DNA from: Neckera pumila
Lineage: Eukaryota > Streptophyta > Bryopsida > Hypnales > Neckeraceae
Direction of reading: 5' to 3'
Assembly (NCBI GenBank): GCA_963969595.1
Contig: OZ018411.1
Span: forward strand, 2,234,501-2,298,500
Length of the DNA: 64,000 nt
Part shown: piece by piece, positions 58,283-64,000 of the stretch
Layout of the letters: each line of letters opens with the position of its first letter
Position numbering within the stretch: position 1 is the stretch's first letter
The notes under the pieces: model-generated
Databases searched by the model: none
What the model saw: the letters and a program-made list of their open reading frames with translations, nothing else
Told to the model about the DNA's origin: nothing
Translations under genes and position numbers: made by a program

Positions 58283-59627
58283 CTTCTGTTCCGATTTCAA
58301 TCGACCATATTCAGACGCTTGACGCCAAGAGACTTTCAGCATTGGAGAGCACAACTAAACCAAAAGCTTATTTTAAAGAACTTGACTGCTGGATCCAAGT
58401 CCTCAGGACTCCAGACAAACAAAAGTTTGAACCACCAAGTAATATTCAGGTTCTTGGACATCTAAACTGAACTAAATTCTCAGACCGGTGATTACTCTGG
58501 TTAGAAAGCAGAAAATAGCCACGCCGTCCTGCTCAATTTTTGCAACACCGTTTGATTTTGCAGGAATGAGAAGCCGAATTATAGGTAGGTAGCTCGATCA
58601 TAGTGTAGTCTTGATGTAGCAGTAGCTCTATTTGAACGTCCTAAGTGTGGTCCCTGAGTGGTATGCCAGTGAAAAATCTGATGCAAATACCCACTACTAA
58701 CAGCACGAGAACTGAAGGGCGCACCTTGTGATAGTCAATCAAGGCTATGGTAGATCTTACTGTCCCACGCGTTCCTTCTTGGGGGTGTCAGCAGTGGTGT
58801 GCTTATTATGGCAATAATATGTCACCCGCATAGCCTCAGCGTCTGTGATACTTCCACTTGTACCATAATTTTCAATGAAATGATTGATTCCTTCAATTCC
58901 CTGCCAAGTGATGTCCTGAGGTTGAGTTGTTGGATGTTTCATGTCCTCCAGAAAAGAAGAAATTACAGGTAATTGATAGCCCAGAACAAGCTCATCCAAC
59001 TTACAGTATAGCGATATCAAATAATCTGAACAGGAACGGGTAATTGCAATCAAGGTAATACCTGAACACATCAACTCAAATACGAAGAGTAGAAAGTGGA
59101 AGCCTGAGAATACGGCTAATAAATTCAGGTATTAATACAATCACTGTCGAGAGCTAGAATGTTACCATTCAACGTCCTCTCTTCCAAAAACGATTGGGAG
59201 GTCTCTCGCACAGCACTTGAGTGATCGGCATCACCAACTGGGCACATGCCTGATCACATTTAACCTACTAAGCTTGAATCAATCATCTATGCATGCAATG
59301 ATTTTGCAGCATCCTACACTAGCCAAAGTCATATTCAGTATTCGAAAAGCTTTAGTACCTGCTTTCTAATGCAGCTCTAAGTTCCCACTGAGGTATAGAC
59401 ACAGGCTCACAAATCGGTTGCACTACCAAATTCGTGAACCAGCTTATTCCCACACGGTTCAGGAACGTTGTACATAAATCTAGGTTAGTGAAGATGACTC
59501 CTAGAGTTCAAAGAGTCTCTCTTAGGTGCTACTACTTTGTAAGCATCAAAGAGAAGATGACTCCTTGAGTGCCAGTTCTTCGTCTTCTATTGCTGGCAAC
59601 AAACTTAAGTGTGAAGGAGAAGATTGG
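58283..59627. other. Intergenic region between convergent genes
   Basis: Holds the 3' UTRs of the expansin (+) and the GT43 gene (-). It also contains an unassigned minus-strand coding-like stretch (58757-59063, separate entry). Otherwise no recognised feature. Confidence 0.5.
58757..59063 (-). pseudogene. Unidentified coding-like fragment downstream of GT43
   Basis: The minus-strand frame ends at a stop near 58757 and reads DYLISLYCKLDELVLGYQLP, FLEDMKHPTTQPQDITWQGI, NHFIENYGTSGSITDAEAM. The composition is that of a real globular protein. A possible acceptor (ctgttcag, then attatttg) precedes it at about 59024. It may be the terminal exon of a gene whose other exons are lost or lie under the GT43 3' region. 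It could also be a gene fragment carried in by duplication. I do not recognise the family. Confidence 0.35.
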
Positions 59628-62600
59628 TTAGTTGTCTGTGCGGACAGGTATATTAGCGTGCAAAGGGGTCGTGAGAGTCCAACCAGAAGGATACGCAAAT
59701 CCCTTGGGCGCCTCCAGGTGCAGGTGCCACACCATCACCTTTAGGCACCCCGGCGGTCGTCCTTCCATGTGGCTTTCATCTGGCACCAGCTGCTCTATGA
59801 ACGTGGTCTCCTGCACAAGCCAAGAGAGATCTCAGAATTTATTAATTCTGCCAGAGTAACTAAAACGAAGACCATGTGAATTCTGCTGCACAAGTGCAGA
59901 AACCCGTCTCCAAATGACTCTACAAAAGAAATAGGGAGACTTAGTTGAATTATTGCATGGTCGATATGTAAAGTACCCATCTCACACTCGCTGCTCCGGG
60001 AAATTTACCAAACAGTAGCGAACAAGCTTCAGCACCATGTTTCACAATTGTGCACCTATAAATTATGAAACATGCTGGCCAAAATGGCTGCTTCCATAAA
60101 TCATCAAGAAAGGTAATAAAATGTCCCAATAGAAAGCTTCATTTTTGAATGATAGAATATGCTTTGAAAGTTACTATAAGGGCGAGACTTGCATTCCGCA
60201 ATAGGAAGTGATTCTTAGAGAAGTATTTCTATTGGGACAAAACTCAACATGCGTGCTAGTATTTCTGACGAGAATTTGGAGCTCAGAATTGTGCAAGGTT
60301 CGAAAAGGAAAGAAGGAAGAGACCTTTGCAAAGTCTGACCCCACCCCTATAGTTGAGATTCTATTGTAGAGTGCTCACTTAGGAGTTGAAAGGGAGAATG
60401 TGTAAGGACCGTCTCAACGACGAATTGGACTGACCTGGAAACCTTCCTTGACGGTGTCCAGCTGACGGATGGGCTCCAAGGTGGGGCGTTTCCACCGGCG
60501 AGGGTCCCATAAGATGGTGGAGTTGAAGGCAAAGCCAGACATGTCCACATGAAACCGTCGCAGACGCTTGCTCTTCTCATTGGTGTGCCACCCGATCACT
60601 TTCTCGTCTTTGCACACGGGACCTTCCAGGACGGCCCTGGACTTGCCTGGTGCCAGCATTCCCACCAACCAAGTGCCAAAGCGCCTGCCCAAACACACAC
60701 ACAGGATCAGTACATCGCTTATTCTATTCAAGGTATGTTCGCACTTGGTGTTAAGAGTAGTCTTAAAAAAATGAATTCAGGTGCACATTTGGACTAGATA
60801 AACTTTATTAACACTGCTCCTAACCAAGCGCAAACATACCATCTGGTGACACGTAAGTGTGGTACCATCTGAATTCTTTTATTTTCACAGTATGATCAAT
60901 CACATGAGTCTTGACACATCCATGAATCCTTGGTTAACCAAAGTCTTTTCAAAGCAGTTCGAAGCAGCAGCGAATACCAGCAAGCGAAAGGAGGGAGAAG
61001 AGATGGAACCGAACTGGACGTGGCGTATCTGCTGAAAGAGCTCCAGCGTATACACGTTGTCATCGTCGGCGAAGTAGACGATGCCATCCAGCTGGTGCTG
61101 TTCAATGTGGGCCAAGGCGGTGTTGCGCTGGTACGTCCCCCGGTCCTTCACATTGGTGAGGTTCCGGTCGCACACCAAGTGGCGGTACATGAGCCCCGTC
61201 TCCCGCAACAGGGCCGCCGTCTCCAGCGACTGCGACTGCATCTCCACCACCAACCACAGCAGCGGAGGAGGCACCAGCTTCAGCGTGTGCGCCAGGCGCG
61301 TCAGGTAGTACGCCTTGAAGGGCCGCGTGTAGGTGGGCGTCACCACGATGAGCAGCTTCCGAGGCTCCAACGGCATCTCCACATCCCCACCACCTGCTAA
61401 TGATCATATTTCCCACAGCGTTACCTATCCACTCCCATCATCCATTAAACCACGACATCGACATCGTCATCGACATCGACATCGGGCCTAAAAAGCTGCA
61501 CTTTCGGTGGCTTTCCAACAAGACTATCTCTCGAGATTTTTTGCTTAAGAAACGGATACAAAATCTCAATTTGCAATTATGAGTGCGACAATTGAGTACT
61601 CACAATTTCAAATTGAGATTCAATACTTAACCAAAAGTTCTGAGTGACAACTTGTAGGAAAGCTACTAAAACCGCAATCCTACTGAGTTATAATACACCT
61701 CCTAACTCAAAGTATTGAGATCACAGCAAACAATTGAAGTAGCAGGCGATTATGATAGCAGTCTACAGAGAGAGCCAGCAAGCAACTCAATTTTTTGAGA
61801 TTTCTGGGTCAAACCGTGCAAGTGATAGATTGTAGGAAAGCTAAAAACAATGCGAGTCTAGCAAGACATTACTCGCAGCTTTTATACCCAATCTTCCAGT
61901 TTAAGCATTGGCATTGAGTTGACATTAACTGCCAGTGGACTTCACTTGGATTGAGCATAGCTAAACAAAACCCACAAATAGGGAGAGCTAGCCACATGCA
62001 CTTTCAGTGAAAGGTCTACGTCCATGTGCACGAATATGACGCTTTATAAATGCAAATGCAACTCTTGCTAAAAAATCTTTAGCACCTGAAAAACAAGTAG
62101 TCCGATGCACTGGAAATTCGAGGGTCAAGGTTTTGACGGACAGCGTAGGTAGGTCACCTGAGCTCGCGGCTTTCACAGCTCGAGTTCCATTTAAAGCGAT
62201 GGCATGAAGTTCAAACTTATGACTTCCTGGACTTGTCTTGGATTGAGCATAGCTAAACAGAATTCACAACTATGTAGAGCTAATCAGGTGCATTTTCAGT
62301 GAAAGAGCTATGTACATCAGTACATGTGCATGGAGATGCAACACTTGCAAGGAATTCTATAGCATTTGCACGAGAAGATGTTAGATGCACTGAAAATTTG
62401 AGGCTCAAGGTTTCGATGGACAGCGTATGCTAGACATCTAAGCTCGCGACTTTTGAACCTGGAGTTTCGGTTTCAGCATTGGCATGAAGTTCAAACATAC
62501 TTCCCGAGGATTTCTCTTGGACTGAGCCTAGCTAAACAGAATCCACAACTACGTAGAGCTAGCCCAGGTGCATTTTCAGTGAAAGGGCTATGACCATCAG

Positions 62601-63153
62601 TACAAGTGCACGAAGATGCAACTCTTGCAAGGAAATTCTAGAACCCTTACATTCAGTAAATGTGCATGAAGACAACTCTTTGCAAGAGAAGTTGTTACAC
62701 GCAGTGACAATTTGAGGCTCAAGGTTTCATAGCTGGTTCACCTGCGAAAGTGTTGTCGATCTCGGCAGAAATCCTCGTCTCAGTGAACGCATCCCCAACC
62801 ATGGACCTTCCGAACAACGCATCCCCCTGTTTCCCCTCGTCAGCGACCGACTCCGGCACATACAACTGCCACTGCTGCGGCGTCAACCACCCCACCACCA
62901 ACCCAATAGCGAAGCATACCCCGAACTGGATCAACAGCTTCCTCCAACTCCTCATCTTGGGGGCGCCTTTCCCGCCCCCATGGCCAGTTTCCATGGCCAT
63001 TGCCGTCACCACCGCCCTCAAAAACGGCGATGAAGAAGAAGACGCTCCTGGAGTCGAGAAATCGAATTTGCAACTGACAGTTGTTGCTGTTGTTGCTGTT
63101 GTTGCTCGAGGTTCACGGATTTGCGATGATAAGGATCTTCTCATGGAGGCCAT
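59628..63153 (-). CDS. IRX9L: GT43 xylan glycosyltransferase, IRX9-like (4 exons)
   Basis: Golgi type II membrane protein of glycosyltransferase family 43; IRX9-type members work with IRX14 and IRX10 in elongating the beta-1,4-xylan backbone. Exons (minus strand) 63153-62742, 61393-61015, 60684-60435 and 59810-59628 join in frame to 407 aa. Short basic cytosolic N-terminus, one membrane segment (~73-90, [18 protein letters not shown]), stem, then the catalytic domain: [10 protein letters not shown] (~153-162), [13 protein letters not shown] with the DDD motif (247-249), HVQRFGTW across the exon 2/3 junction, EGPVC...[26 protein letters not shown] and FIEQLV.DESHMEG. The [13 protein letters not shown] match is closer to IRX9L than to IRX14 as I remember them. 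Start: first ATG of the frame, 27 bp after a 70-bp tandem array; Met4 is an alternative. Seed-free plants may have an ancestral member of the IRX9/IRX9L pair. Confidence 0.92.
61948..62735 (-). repeat. ~280-290-bp triplication inside GT43 intron 1
   Basis: Three diverged copies start at about 61948, 62240 and 62519. Each begins gga(t/c)tgagc(a/c)tagctaaac and contains gagcta, tgcaytttcagtgaaag, tgtgcacgaatatgacg-like and gcaactcttgc, plus gaaaattcgaggytcaaggtttcg. The third copy reaches to within a few bases of the exon 1 splice donor, so intron 1 (1,348 bp) was largely built by tandem duplication. Confidence 0.8.
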
Positions 63154-64000
63154 GTCGATCACGACATCACTAACCTCTTCATTGCCAGTTTCAAACCCAA
63201 AGAATCTCGTCCCTGTCAAGGTAGATCTAGAATAGCTTGACTACTTCGCCATTGCCGGCTTCAAACCCAAAGAATTCAGTCTTTGTCAAGGTAGATCTAG
63301 ACGAGCTTCGCTACTTCGCCATTGCCAGCTTCAAACCCAAAGAATCCAGTCCCTGTCAAGGTGATCTAGACGAGCTTGGCTACTTCGATCTGCTTCTCTA
63401 CAAGCTTTCTACTGAAGCGCCCATCGATTTCATGTGGGTCACCAGTGGCCCTAAACCCTAAGTTTCAGATGCCCACGAGCTCTCGCGCTGGTTCATTTGA
63501 AGAAGAGGTACCTGTTGCTGCTAAGATACCCTACTTCGGCACTACTCTCGCTCTCTCGCTCTCTCGCTCTCACTTGCGCCCATTGTTGCAATTTCTGCCG
63601 ACTCTCAAATCTGTTGCAGAGGAACGGGGACACGCCACGTTCAAATGTGAGAGCTCTCCATCTTTCTCTGTCTCTCTCAGTCTTGCGCAGTCGTACTCAG
63701 TGTGTTGCAAGGGAGTCCCAGCTTCGCAATCGCCCCGAACGCAAGCACATCGACATCATTCCTCACAAATTGTAGTGGGTGGAGGCAGAACTGCACTGGT
63801 TCTCAAATTACTGAGAGCAACGCTACATTAGAGAGTTGCGAAACCCTTAAACCGACAGAGTGAGGGACAGGGACTTGAACAGACACAGCCAATTTCCACA
63901 CTAAGAAATTCGGGCAACAACAAAAATGGCACGCTAGGTTACTCTAACGCTACGACACGCTATCTCCTTCGCTTGCAGTTCCAGTTCCTGTCTACAAGAG
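63154..64000 (-). promoter_or_regulatory. Promoter and 5' leader of the GT43 gene
   Basis: Upstream of the minus-strand ATG: a 70-bp triplicate array (63180-63388), then a GA-repeat on the coding strand (ctctcgctctctcgctctctcg on +, about 63548-63572), as is common in plant leaders. A + strand frame at 63376-63831 covers this region but shows S/L/R-rich composition and I regard it as a shadow. TSS not determinable. Confidence 0.45.
63180..63388 (-). repeat. 70-bp tandem triplicate just upstream of GT43 ATG
   Basis: Units at 63180-63249, 63250-63319 and 63320-63388, each starting cattgccrgyttcaaaccc and containing tgtcaaggtagatctaga and gagcttgrctacttcg on the + strand. Differences are few and one unit lacks a base pair or two. 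Exact 70-bp period for the first two units. It ends 27 bp upstream of the start codon and so is probably in the leader. Confidence 0.88.

Noticed and set aside
60930..61400. 156-codon + frame rich in H/Q/R and V
   Set aside because: Antisense shadow of the GT43 catalytic exon.
62750..63235. 161-codon + frame
   Set aside because: Lies opposite the first exon of the GT43 gene, whose minus frame has a membrane segment and joins in frame to the catalytic exons.

Overview
The window looks like nuclear DNA of a land plant. It has multi-exon genes with GT-AG introns, a mitochondrial D-2-hydroxyglutarate dehydrogenase, an alpha-expansin, a Golgi GT43 (IRX9-type) xylan glycosyltransferase, a chromodomain Ty3/gypsy retroelement and a CACTA transposon. 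The genes are well apart and embedded in AT-rich repeats, so the genome is probably not compact. The sequence alone does not fix the lineage; a seed-free vascular plant or bryophyte is possible but this is a guess.

Layout. 1-1352 is a decayed chromovirus (RT/RNase H piece, integrase zinc-binding piece, integrase C-terminus plus chromodomain; the integrase catalytic core is missing). It abuts a 1.4 kb giant inverted repeat (1480-2892). 4272-11271 holds a GC-richer leader with a diverged repeat array, then a complete 15-exon D2HGDH gene on the + strand, which I could join in frame from ATG to stop (579 aa). 11.3-47.7 kb is a gene-poor transposon landscape. It contains a LINE relic with a nested element, a CACTA element with a clean 3-bp target duplication, a foldback element, a Stowaway-like MITE, and above all 14 copies of non-coding elements with termini CCCCTAAAG...CTTTAGGGG flanked by TTAA. 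These copies make up about 12 kb, roughly a third of 13.8-47.6 kb, and none lies in the genic blocks.

47.8-64 kb is a second gene block: a three-exon gene for a 548-aa, low-complexity acidic/proline-serine-rich protein that I do not recognise (+); a three-exon alpha-expansin (+); and a four-exon GT43 gene (-) convergent with the expansin. Expansin and GT43 both concern the cell wall (loosening, and xylan backbone synthesis), but there is no sequence evidence that they are co-regulated.

The most unusual content is the TTAA-flanked element family. One copy is flanked by TTAT on both sides in direct orientation, which favours a 4-bp target duplication. One subfamily carries an 8-3-8 nt subterminal hairpin that shows a compensatory base change between copies. 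TTAA targeting with CCC-starting ends recalls piggyBac chemistry, which is not expected in land plants. This is an inference, since no transposase is present here.
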